A stretch of DNA of 64,000 nucleotides, taken from Pochonia chlamydosporia 170 (Eukaryota > Ascomycota > Sordariomycetes > Hypocreales > Clavicipitaceae). The DNA lies in the NCBI RefSeq assembly GCF_001653235.2, contig NC_035792.1, positions 2,294,001-2,358,000 of the forward strand. Reading direction: 5' to 3'. Below are positions 10,501 through 20,447 of this stretch, in pieces; the stretch's first letter is position 1; each line of letters begins with the position of its first letter. The notes beneath the pieces were generated by a model. That model was not told the DNA's origin, made no database searches, and was given only the letters and a program-made list of their open reading frames with translations. Position numbers and translations under genes: made by a program.

Positions 10501-11517
10501 TTATGCGGCGGTGATAGCCTTGCGGAGACGAGCACCACGCTGTCTCGAGCTGAGATGAGCCTCACGGCCAACAACCTGGTCAGACTTCTGAACAACCTCG
10601 TCACCTTCGGTCAAGATAAGCTCGATGTGGCAGGGGTTAGACATGTAGGGGTTGATCTGTGATGTCATGTTAGATTTCCTCTGGTCCACGGAATAGTTCG
10701 CAAACTAGGGTCGAGATTGAAAAAACGTACGCGACCGTGAGCACGGTATGTTCGGCGGCGCTGCTTGGGGGCCTGGTTGACCTGAATGTGCTTGACAATC
10801 AGGGCACCAGTGTCGAGACCCTTGGCATCAGCGTTGGACTCGGCGTTCTTGAGAAGGTCCAGGAGGTACTGGGCAGACTTGACGGGCCATCGAGCCTTGG
10901 AGACACCGAACTGCTTGCCTATTGGTACTACATGTCAGAAATTCATTCTCTCAGTGTATTCTTTCCAGCGCGAAATGAAAGGCCTTATCAAGTCCTGTGT
11001 CGTAGTAACCGGACGTCGTTTGGAGACGAGTCTTCGTTTATCGTGGGGATCGATACTCCAGCACAGGACTGATTCGGCGTCCGGGTAATTCGATTCGCAT
11101 AATTCAAGTCGTACCTTGAGCGCAGCGGCCAGTGCTGCCGGCATATCGTCGCATGGGGACGGCCTCCTTGTGCTCCTTGACATTCTCGAGGAAAGCAACA
11201 GCACGCTGCAGCTTCCAGCCGTTAATGGCCTGAGCGGTCTCGCGGGTGTTCTTGAAAGAAACTCGCAAGTAGGCACCGCGGGCGCGGGCCGACTTGGAGG
11301 GCTGGATCTCGGTCGCGGCGTATCGAACCTATTTTTGTTGGGAAAAGGCCAACATGTCAGTCGCTTTTTGTCCTGTTGCATGCTCGTCTCCAATCTCCAA
11401 ACGACCGATATTGAATCCCCGGGAACAGCGCTGTCTCGAGTGCAATGTCCATTGCACAGTAGAATACGTTTATTCCGTGACCAAATCGACCGTTTCTTGC
11501 AGGGCATAACTCACCAT
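10501..11517 (-). CDS. rpl17: 60S ribosomal protein L17 (uL22)
   Basis: Four exons on the minus strand: 11517-11515 (the ATG alone), 11328-11115, 10918-10731 and 10656-10501, giving 186 residues. The spliced protein reads [20 protein letters not shown], then [39 protein letters not shown] and [20 protein letters not shown], ending KAITAA. This is full-length eukaryotic uL22, a large-subunit protein lining the peptide exit tunnel. The first exon contributes only the initiator codon, and exon 2 begins exactly at codon 2. The first two introns (186 and 196 nt) are much longer than most others in the window and contain inverted repeats, so they may carry structured RNA. The third intron is 74 nt. 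The gene is divergent from fibrillarin. Confidence 0.97.
10991..11070. other. Inverted repeat inside uL22 intron 2
   Basis: AGTCCTGTG at 10991-10999 is perfectly complementary to CACAGGACT at 11062-11070. Both lie inside the 196-nt intron, and the sequence between them can itself fold. It could be a splice-aiding structure or an intron-encoded small RNA. I see no clear C/D boxes. Confidence 0.4.
11425..11457. other. Adjacent palindromes inside uL22 intron 1
   Basis: ACAGCGCTGT (11425-11434) is a perfect 10-bp palindrome. It is followed by GTGCAAT-GTCC-ATTGCAC (11440-11457), a 7-bp stem with a 4-nt loop. Both lie in the first intron of the uL22 gene. Confidence 0.4.
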
Positions 11518-12212
11518 CTCGACGGCTTGGATGTGGTGACTGATTCGACGACGTGGGTTCGCGGGCTGGAGTTGAGAAATTCAGAACTTTTACCCCAAGG
11601 CGTTGGCTGGGACCAAAGCTCGCTTACCGATTTGGGAATTTGTTAGGGTTTGCCTGCCCTCCCTTGTCACTCTGCACCGCGCGAAAACTGGCTGTGATGA
11701 CCAAGGAATCCGCCACAACGCTTGTATTAAATGGTGTAAAACTCTACAGCCACTCTAGAACTCTCTATACATAGATCATTGAAACGCAAACAATAAGAAA
11801 AATTGCACATTTCATAACTGGTTTCGCCGTGCATTCCCTCAAAGTCTCTCAATAATCACAGCAAGTTGCCCCTCATCCACGTGACCTGGTTGTGTGACGG
11901 CTTTTTTTCTCTTCCTGCTTCTCCATCCAGAGCCGGAATAAAGTCGGGTCGAAGAAGGGTCTTTCTCAAAATTACACTAGCCAATAAAGGCAGTTAAGTG
12001 GGCCTCTGCAAAAAAGCTTCCTGAGGAAAAGCTTCAAAAATTTCTTCGACGCTTAAGACTGCCAGCCTCCGAGTACACCAGCCAGCTACGCCAGCGGCAA
12101 GTTCAACAACCAACAATCAGGAGTTCAAATCACTGTTTGGGAACTCGTCCAATCTCTCCGAAGACAACATTTCATTTACATTTTCAGAATTTATAACCAA
12201 GACTTTTCATCA
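11518..12212. promoter_or_regulatory. Bidirectional promoter of uL22 and fibrillarin
   Basis: A 695-bp spacer lies between outward-facing start codons of two ribosome-production genes. TTAGGGTTT at 11643-11651 is a telobox (AAACCCTAA on the uL22 strand, about 125 bp before its ATG). CACGTGAC beginning at 11878 is a Cbf1-type E-box. TCAAAAATTTC around 12034-12044 resembles the RRPE element of ribosome-biogenesis promoters. In Candida albicans, ribosomal-protein genes use Tbf1 (telobox) and Cbf1; that they act here is inference. Confidence 0.65.
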
Positions 12213-13415
12213 ATGGCTTTCGGTGCTCGAGGCGCTCCCCGCGGTGGTGGTCGTGGCGGCAGTCGTGGAGGCGGTCGTGGAGGTTTCGGTGGTGATCGTG
12301 GTGGTCGCGGTGGTGCCCGCGGTGGTGCTCGAGGTATGATCTTCCCCTCATCAAGCTGAGGTGTTCATCATCTTTCATCTTAGCTATTCAGAGGCTGACA
12401 TTGTGATGGCGATTAGGCGGCGCTCGTGGTGGTGCACGAGGTGGTTCTTTCGGCCGTGGTGGTGGTCGCGGCGGTGGTCGCGGCGGTGCTGGCCGTGGAG
12501 GTGCTCGTGGAGGTGCTGGGCAAAAGGGCGGTGCAAGAGTTGTCATTGTATGTTGCAATTGTTGTTCTGTTGGGTTGGAAGCATTATCCGTGCAAGAAGG
12601 CTTACCATAGACTCATCACAGGAGCCTCACCGTCACCCTGGCGTCTTCGTTGTCCGTGGTGGCAAGGAGGATGGTATCGCCACCCGAAATCTCACTCCTG
12701 GCGAGTCTGTGTACGGTGAGAAGCGCATTTCCGTCGATGAAACCGTAAAGAACGACGACGGCACCACCTCAACAACCAAGGTTGAGTACCGTATGTGGAA
12801 CCCTTTCCGAAGCAAGCTGTGCGCTGCTATCGCTGGTGGTGCCGACGACATCTACATTCGCCCTGGCTCTCGTGTCCTCTACCTCGGTGGTGCTTCCGGT
12901 ACCTCAGTCTCGCACGTTGCCGATGTCGTTGGCCCTACTGGTTACGTCTATGCTGTCGAGTTCTCTTCACGATCCGGTCGTGACCTCATTAGCATGGCTT
13001 CCAAGCGAACCAACGTTGTTCCTATTGTTGAGGATGCCCGTCAACCAGCCCGCTACCGCATGATCGTTCCAATGGTGGATGTCATCTTTGCCGATGTTGC
13101 TCAGCCCGATCAGGCTCGTATTGTCGCCATGAACGCCAACTGGTTCCTCAAAGTCGGTGGCGGAATTCTCATCTCCATCAAGGCAAACTGCATTGACAGC
13201 ACTGCTCCTCCCGCGGAGGTATTTGCCAGCGAGGTCCAGAAGATGCGAGCCGAGTCTATCAAGCCCAAGTTCCAGCTTACCTTGGGTAAGTAGTTACCCT
13301 ACTTTTGTCTCATTTGGAGATTTCATACAGGACATGCAACTAACACGAACACTTAGAACCCTTTGAGCGTGACCATTGTTTGGTTGCCGGAGAGTACCAG
13401 CGCTACAAGTCGTAA
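12213..13415 (+). CDS. NOP1: Fibrillarin, rRNA 2'-O-methyltransferase
   Basis: Four exons: 12213-12333, 12417-12547, 12622-13285 and 13357-13415, giving 324 residues. The N-terminal 80 or so residues form a GAR domain of Gly-Gly-Arg repeats, split by the first intron. The catalytic domain follows: [33 protein letters not shown], then the SAM-binding [30 protein letters not shown] and [16 protein letters not shown]. The short last exon supplies [19 protein letters not shown], the conserved C-terminus. The protein works in nucleolar box C/D snoRNPs to methylate rRNA. It is divergent from the uL22 gene, consistent with co-regulated ribosome production. Confidence 0.97.
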
Positions 13416-16400
13416 GAGGGCGGTGGAGATGTTGACGTGAGATGCTTCACGAGATTCAAGTCCTTTTTATTTGCTGCTTCAGCGGCTGGCAGAGGATTCT
13501 CATCATACCATTTACGACTTGGCTTTCTTAGAGCTGTATCTGTGCACCACAGATTTTGCATTCCCGCTGGAGGATACTCGTAATCTTTTTTGATTTCTTG
13601 CAACTTTGACTAGATGCTTTTACCACGGCGAGAGGGCGTTTCGGACTGGACTGGATTGTGTGTGTAATTATTCTTATGGGCGTCGGGCCGAATTGAAAGA
13701 TATACACTCCCACTTTTGTCGGAATTTGATCGTGACATTGTGAAATAAAGTCGAAACTCTATGTCCCCCTTTTGAACAACGTACAAATCACTCGTCCAGC
13801 AGCAAGTCGCCGGTGCGTAGAGCAAATCCGTGCTGCGAAAATGAAGTCTTACATCCTCAACCGAAGGACTCCGCCGCCGGAGAACAAGACAGACTGCTGG
13901 ACATGTCCCAGTAGCGCATGGAAAAGGCCCGTCCTGCGGCGACAGGTTTGACGGTCATTGAATCTTTAAATTTTCCTAACCACGGCTAAAATTGTAGCTA
14001 CCCCTAGGGCAGAATGATAATATCAAATCATTGTTTCCAGCCCATTAAACATTCGTCCCATGGCTTTCTTTGGTGGTAAACATACGCCAAATAAGAATCT
14101 GCATCTACAAGTCAGCACAATGGTAGACAGTGGACGGCAATGCAATGCAACAGCATGCCCAAGGGGGACGAGTTCTTTCGCATATCGGTAGTCTAGGGTC
14201 CCAATCGAAATGGTTTACAAAGAAGTGGTTCTAGGTTTTTGATATGGAGAAGCATACGGGATGAATGCTGCCACTGTTATAGAAATCTGGATGAAACAAA
14301 TGCGAATCCCCGAGCGTTATGTCCATCATTTCTATCAAGACAACGCTTACCTTGATGTGGTAAGAATTATGATGAGCTATATTTGCTGCATGTATATAAA
14401 TGGTATACAAATCTGCTTTCACTGCAGCTAAAACATGAACATGTCAGACTTCGAACATGCGCGTTAACAATGGGTGGCTCCATGGAGCGTAACAGTATGC
14501 TTGAGTGCTTCATGTTTACGATTGGCCACTTTCGCCAATTAGAGTCGTTCAGCTTAGACCTCAATTTCAGTATCATCTTTAAATAGCCTCATTCCCTTAA
14601 AGGTTATGGCGAAATTGACCGAAATATAGACTACGTGCTGAGTGCTGAAGCATCAGATCACGGAACCGGGTCCAATTTTCGACCTGATAAATTACGAGAC
14701 AATCCATCCACCACCCAGTTGAAGCTTTGGGGGGCATGCGTTGGGGAAACTCTTGGACGCATGGTGCAGGCCTCAATGCGGCATGCTCACAGGGACTTCG
14801 GTCCGTAACCTCGGATTACGTCTCTGAACAGCCGAGGGCTGCTTTTCAAGGTACGACTAAATACCAGTGTGTACATAACGACCTAGGTAGGTGGCTCCCT
14901 TGTACACTCATCTCATTCTAGGATGAAGCCCCTATTAATTACCTTATCGGTGTCCGTGGGTGGGACGTCATCGTAATGCTCAGCAGAAAGTAGTAGGATG
15001 AATTCTTGGGACAGAACACCCATGCAAGTTCTTAGATGTCAATGCATCTAGTACTTCGTACTACATCATCTATAACACAAAGACCGGTCAATACCTACAG
15101 GCTGATGCTCGCCGACTTTCTTAGCGTAACAAAGTAGATTCAGCACCAGAAGGCGCTGTGAACATGATGGACAGAGAGCAGTTACCACTCTCAAGGAGTT
15201 CAAGTTACACATGAAGAGGCGCCGAAAGTAGCTCGAGTCAAGTGCCACGCCCTGACGCAGGCGATTGAAAGGACCAATTGCCTCGAATAAAGTCCCGTTA
15301 AAAATGGAAGAATGTACTTCGTATGGAGTACTTCGTGCTGCAAGCCCTGTTCAACTGTTCGGACCTGGTAGCTGGGAAGCGGTCCCAGCTTGTGTTGGAA
15401 GGGGTAGGGATGTGCAAGGGGAAGCAAAAGGGGCAGCATGAATTGGAGATTATCAGATGTTTCATCAAGTGTCCCTTAGATTCAGGGTCGGCGATCTCGG
15501 CCAATGCATTGAGTCCTGGTATTGTGAAAGCAAACAAGGGGGAGGTCGGATGCCATCATTTGCTGATTGATAAGATGATCAGATTAACCAAAAAAAAAAT
15601 TTCCTCAACAAAGCACAAGCGCATCCCATTGGACTGCCGGACAAGGTTGTCTCATAATGGCTTACAGGACCCATTCCATAGCAAGCGAAATTGCGATTGC
15701 GGAAGTTGGCCATCTTTTTCGTGTTCTTTCAACCGGAGCCGGCCCAAAGAGCAGGAAACATCAGCCAGATCCACGAAACTTTGAATGCAAATGGCAGCCT
15801 TTGCGTCTTGGCACAGTAGAATGGGGCTCGCCCGACGGAGTGGTATCAACCGCCACTGGCCCATTGGTCATGGACTGAACCACTGTTGGAAGCCTTCGAC
15901 TCTCCAGACTTGAAGGCGGATACTGTCCCTCCCACGTAATACTCCCTCATGCGTGATGCAGTAATGGATTATCCGCCCATATCTACGTGGCAGGGCTACT
16001 GCTCAGAGTGACTCCGTACCTTTTTTTTTAGTTTTTTTCCATTGAGTGTTTACGGACATTGCCTCGTAAACGACTGCTAGACTTTCAGAATTTCCGAGCA
16101 ATTCTCTCGGTAGGGGTCGGGATGCTGTGTCGGATCAGTCGAGACGGAACAAGACGGCTAGAAAAATTGGTTGGGAAGACGGTATCCTGGACGGGTAGCT
16201 CAGGCTGGTGCGGAATCGCACAGTGCGCATATCATGACATTCAATCAAGGGGCGTGAGCTTATCACTGAGGAGGAATGAGGAGGCTGCTAATTCTCGTGT
16301 CAATGGCTTGCAAGGCACTGTACTCAGTGCAATCCAGGCAATAGGAAGAGAGACTGCCGTCAAGCCATCACCGCCCACCTTCGGCTTTTCCATCACCATG

Positions 16401-18593
16401 GTTGACTTGTCCCGGTTGAATGGTTGGCAGTACAGTATAGGAAATAATATCGCATGCATTGCCTTAGTTACGGCACGAGAAGCTCAGAAACTGCCCAGTT
16501 TTGAAATGGGGGCCGGTCGGTTATCAATCGGCGTTCTGCTGTTGGTGGACATGTGCGTCGGCCCATACATGTACCCAACTGCTTGGACCAAGGCGTGATG
16601 CCTCCATCCTTTATCGGCCATACTGTACTCCGTACTTGAGTAACTTTGACAGTTTTGTTCTAGAATGGGGGGGCCAAATGCACATGCATACTTTTGCCAG
16701 CTGGCGGTTATCTGCCGGACGCTTGGGCACATTGGAGGCTCTTGCAGTCGAGTCTGGGGAGCAAACCATGGTTGTGAAACAACGAGAATACAACAATAAT
16801 TGCGATACCTTCATTTCTCTTGCGAATTCTGAGGCGAATGAATGCTGATTGTGCCTTGATGTGTGTCAATTAGAACAGAGAGGCGGAAGGTGTTCTTTTG
16901 TGTGAGTAGTTAGATAACATTGAATCGTGTTGTCGCCAATATTCTCCATTGCTGTGACTGCAGAAATGAAGTTTCAACGATGCCAAGTTGGGCTCCCACT
17001 CACAAGACCAGGTCATGTGGTTTGCTCTGCGGGTTGCCGGTGGCCAGGCCTGAAGACTTGATTGAATGCTCCGTTTATCGGGGGAGCCGTGGGGTACATT
17101 GAGTAATGTCAACTGGTCCTCCCAGCCCAGCCAAAATGATGGAACGCCATTTTGGTCCAATGTTTTGATCAAGCGACGGCACAGGAAGACGACAGCAGGC
17201 TTGCCCAGAGATTTTTTCGCGGTCGCGACCGAGATTACTTGTTGATGGGCCAAATACCGGTGGCCAACTAATAGATGGATAAGCCAAGCGATGTGTCGCG
17301 TCGTCGCTGATTGATAAAAAAGGACACGGTGTGGGTGTGTGCGTGTGGGTGGGCTGGTTCACACAACATTCAGTGTTGTGTGAAACATCTCAAGTTCCGA
17401 TAGACTGGGCATGGGGGGAGGGTGCGCCTTGGCCCAGTCAACATTGACATAGAACCTGTTGTCCGACATGGAGCCCTGTCCATAAAATGTTTGCTGGGAC
17501 AATCTCGTGCTGATGGCGCATATGTCACCATAATCCAATCATTAGGTCATCGACTCCTCGCTGTTTGGTCCCCCCGTAATCAATCAGTAGCAGTCTGGTA
17601 GGCGTCAAGTCTGGCGCTGCGGCCCCACAAGCCAGCATCGAAAAAGTTCATGGTTGACTGGACTGGTCGCACTTGACATGTTGAACACTGACTGGAGCCC
17701 CCAAGTGACCAAAACCCAAGGGAAAGGGGGGGGGAAGCCTCTCATCTTTGGGCAAAATGAACTATATCCGGGGAGAACGTTAAATTGGCTTATGGAAATT
17801 ACTAGAGTATGTTGGCTACAACTGATACAGGCCACATCACACGTCTGGTACAGTAACCTGATTGATCAAACCAGACTGATTGATTAGACAGACCTTCATC
17901 AGCATCGAGCCACAAATTTGGCCAAGCCATTGGCTCAATGCACAGTGTGGAAACCCGAGGTTCATATTTTGCTTACCAGTCCAAGACTCATCAGCCCACA
18001 CCCCTCCACATTCATCTTTCCAATCAATGCCAGACCTCCACTGCAGCCTCTGCCCTTTTGGTACTTCCAGTACAGTCTGGTACTTCGTACTGTACCACAT
18101 GCACCAGACCCAATGGCAAGTTGATGAGGACATCAAATGGAGCCATTGATTGATAAATGGGTCTGGGTCTGGTCGCCCCCGGCTTAGGCGCAGCCCAAAA
18201 ACCCTCGGTTTCCTCTCCCACCTGGACTCCAAAGTTTGCCGACTCCAGATTCAATTCACTTCTCCAACAACATTTTCCTCTCCTAAGACTTCCAATCTCT
18301 CCGTCCCTTCTCGGTATTCCAACTCTCATATACGCCTGGCGGTTGTGTTGCATTGGATTGCACGGTTTGCACCAGACCTTCGGGCTCCTACAAACGCCAC
18401 CCTTCTTGGCCTGCAACCTGTCGGCATGTGCAGGGGCTAGAAACACCCATTGACCTCTAAAACTCGGTGTCTTGCCACTCGCAACCAGCCAACACCCATA
18501 AGCACCAAACCACTTTACGCCTCGCGACCTTTTTTATTTTCAACGATTCTTTCAACGCGTTTTCCCACCAGCGCAACAATTTCCACGTCCAAA
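13416..18593. other. Five-kilobase region without a convincing gene
   Basis: Both strands hold only short frames that do not look like proteins. Copies of a GTACTTCGTAC-type palindromic motif occur at 15051-15061, near 15314-15336 and near 18080-18090. Pyrimidine-rich sequence from about 18240 to 18590 is probably the 5' UTR of the flavoprotein gene that starts at 18594. I see no terminal repeats or transposase. Old degraded mobile DNA or a non-coding transcript cannot be excluded. Confidence 0.4.
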
Positions 18594-20447
18594 ATGAGCG
18601 AATCGGCTCAGGTGCAGGGCATTGTGTCCTCTACATCCGATTGCATTCCCTCAGAGCCCAAGGCTCCGTCAATTGCCCCCTCATTGACCTACTCTGAAGA
18701 GTCAGACGACCAAGACGAGCCTACAACCCGAGTCCAACCCCGCCAACGCCGTGCCTCCACGAGGCTAATTGCGCAAAATGCTCGCGATATCCAGCGCATT
18801 ACCGGCGAGACGACTGCCGAATTCGTCGGTCGCTGCTGCGGTGGTGGCTGCTGTTTGATGGGAGGCTCCCGCCGCGCCGGTATCGAATACGAGTCTGTTC
18901 CTCTACCCGACAATGATGCCTTCCGATCACTCGGCCTCAAGATTGGCGATATTCCTACCGCATTGACCAAGATTGCCGATATGCCTGAGAAGACTATTTC
19001 GTTCAAATCAATCTCCAAACCAAGAAGTGCTCCGTCTCCTACCGACTCTGCCATATCTCTTGGCTTCGATCGCGACTCCAATCCCAATGGTTCAGCCAAT
19101 GTGTTAGACAAGGACAGTCTGGCCCAGAAGCTGTCCCCTATCGACACCGCAATTCAGCCTCCGAGATTTGTCCAACCGCATCCTCCATACCATGTTTATC
19201 CAGCCAAGATTCATACCGCTCGGGAGTTGACCAAGGATGGAGCCGAGAAGCGCACATATCATTTCGATCTTGACATCACCGACTATCCAGTGGAGGATGG
19301 CACGGATTTCAAAGTTGGCGGTGCCATCGGCGTCATGGCTCCCAACTGTGACTTGGTGGTTGAAGATGTCCTTGACACGTTGATGGTGCCTCGTTTCATC
19401 CGAGACAAGCCTGTATTGTTGACCACAACCAAAGGCAGATACCCAACAGTTTGGGGTGATGACAAGCCACGAGAATTAGTGACCACTCGTCGAGATCTCC
19501 TAACGTGGTGCACCGACCTTCAGTCATACCCTCCCACAAAGCCTCTTCTCAGAGTTCTTGCTGAGCATGCTACAGCAGACAACGAGAAGAAGATTCTGCT
19601 GTTCCTCTGTTCCTCCGAAGGTCAAGGAACGTTTTGCGATTTCCGAACCGGACCCCACATTACGGTTTCTCAGCTACTGAACGCATTCCCCACCTCTCAT
19701 CCACCTCTGGATGAGATGTTGTCATGTCTGCAACCCCTGATGCCGCGCTTTTACTCCCTGTCTAATGATCCCCATGAGTCCTTCCAGATTCGTGATCAGA
19801 AGCAGCACCGTCTCATTGAGATTGCCGTCACAGTTCATGAGACCAATGACTGGAAGAGGGGCTGCCGCACTGGTATTGGATCCGGGTATTTCGAGAGACA
19901 AGCCCGACGATATATCAAGGCGCTGGAGTCCGGAGAAAAGACTCCTGAGTTTTACATTCCTATGTTCAAGGGCTTGATGGCCAACCCTTTGGCGAAGCAA
20001 TTCAACTCAGACGGCCCAATGCTACTCATTGGCGCTGGTGTCGGCATTGCTCCTTTCCGTGGCTTCGTACAGCGGCGGCTGAAGCAAGCTAACTGTGCCA
20101 ACAAAGTCTGGGTTTTGCAAGGTATCCGCGATTCGCTAGTGGATGAAATTTACAGTGGCGAATGGGGCGTGCACGAAGACGAAGTAAAGCGAGTCGTGCA
20201 GAGCCGTCGGGGTGAAGGCCGATATGTACAGGAGGAGGTGCGAAATCAAGCCGACCTCGTTTGGTACATTGCCAACTCAGTGGACGGTCGTATCTTTGTC
20301 TGCGGAAGCTCCAAGGGCATGGGTGAAGGCGTCGAGGATTCTCTTATCGATGTCGCCATGTCCAAGGGGAACCTGGAGCGCGAGGAAGCCAATAATTTCT
20401 GGCAACTCAAAAAGGAAGCAGGCCAATACATTGCTGAGACTTGGTAA
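18594..20447 (+). CDS. FNR-family flavoprotein reductase lacking a flavodoxin domain
   Basis: An intronless 617-residue protein. The C-terminal two thirds match the FAD/NADPH half of the cytochrome-P450-reductase family: FKVGGAIGVMAPNC (about 240-252), the FAD-binding RFYSLS (385-390), GCRTGIGSGYF (about 423), the NADPH-binding GAGVGIAPFRGF (480-491), IFVCGSSKGMGEGVED (about 567) and a terminal Trp that normally stacks on FAD. The FMN/flavodoxin domain that precedes this in P450 reductase, sulfite reductase and Tah18 is absent. In its place are about 200 residues of Ser/Pro-rich sequence containing NARDIQRITGETTAEF and a striking GRCCGGGCC (Cys 81, 82, 86, 87). It should oxidise NADPH through FAD, but its electron acceptor is unknown. 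The ATG at 18594 has a good context (CCAAAATGA). The frame stays open upstream but contains no ATG. Confidence 0.85.
   Translation: MSESAQVQGIVSSTSDCIPSEPKAPSIAPSLTYSEESDDQDEPTTRVQPRQRRASTRLIAQNARDIQRITGETTAEFVGRCCGGGCCLMGGSRRAGIEYESVPLPDNDAFRSLGLKIGDIPTALTKIADMPEKTISFKSISKPRSAPSPTDSAISLGFDRDSNPNGSANVLDKDSLAQKLSPIDTAIQPPRFVQPHPPYHVYPAKIHTARELTKDGAEKRTYHFDLDITDYPVEDGTDFKVGGAIGVMAPNCDLVVEDVLDTLMVPRFIRDKPVLLTTTKGRYPTVWGDDKPRELVTTRRDLLTWCTDLQSYPPTKPLLRVLAEHATADNEKKILLFLCSSEGQGTFCDFRTGPHITVSQLLNAFPTSHPPLDEMLSCLQPLMPRFYSLSNDPHESFQIRDQKQHRLIEIAVTVHETNDWKRGCRTGIGSGYFERQARRYIKALESGEKTPEFYIPMFKGLMANPLAKQFNSDGPMLLIGAGVGIAPFRGFVQRRLKQANCANKVWVLQGIRDSLVDEIYSGEWGVHEDEVKRVVQSRRGEGRYVQEEVRNQADLVWYIANSVDGRIFVCGSSKGMGEGVEDSLIDVAMSKGNLEREEANNFWQLKKEAGQYIAETW

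Noticed and set aside
15323..15784. 153-codon plus-strand frame
   Set aside because: It is low in protein-like structure, contains a poly-A-derived Lys run and has no motif. Treated as chance.
18450..18593. In-frame N-terminal extension of the flavoprotein that looks like a mitochondrial presequence (basic, Ser/Thr-rich, no acidic residues)
   Set aside because: The extension has no ATG (it opens with TTG), and the ATG at 18594 has a good context. The stretch is better read as 5' UTR.
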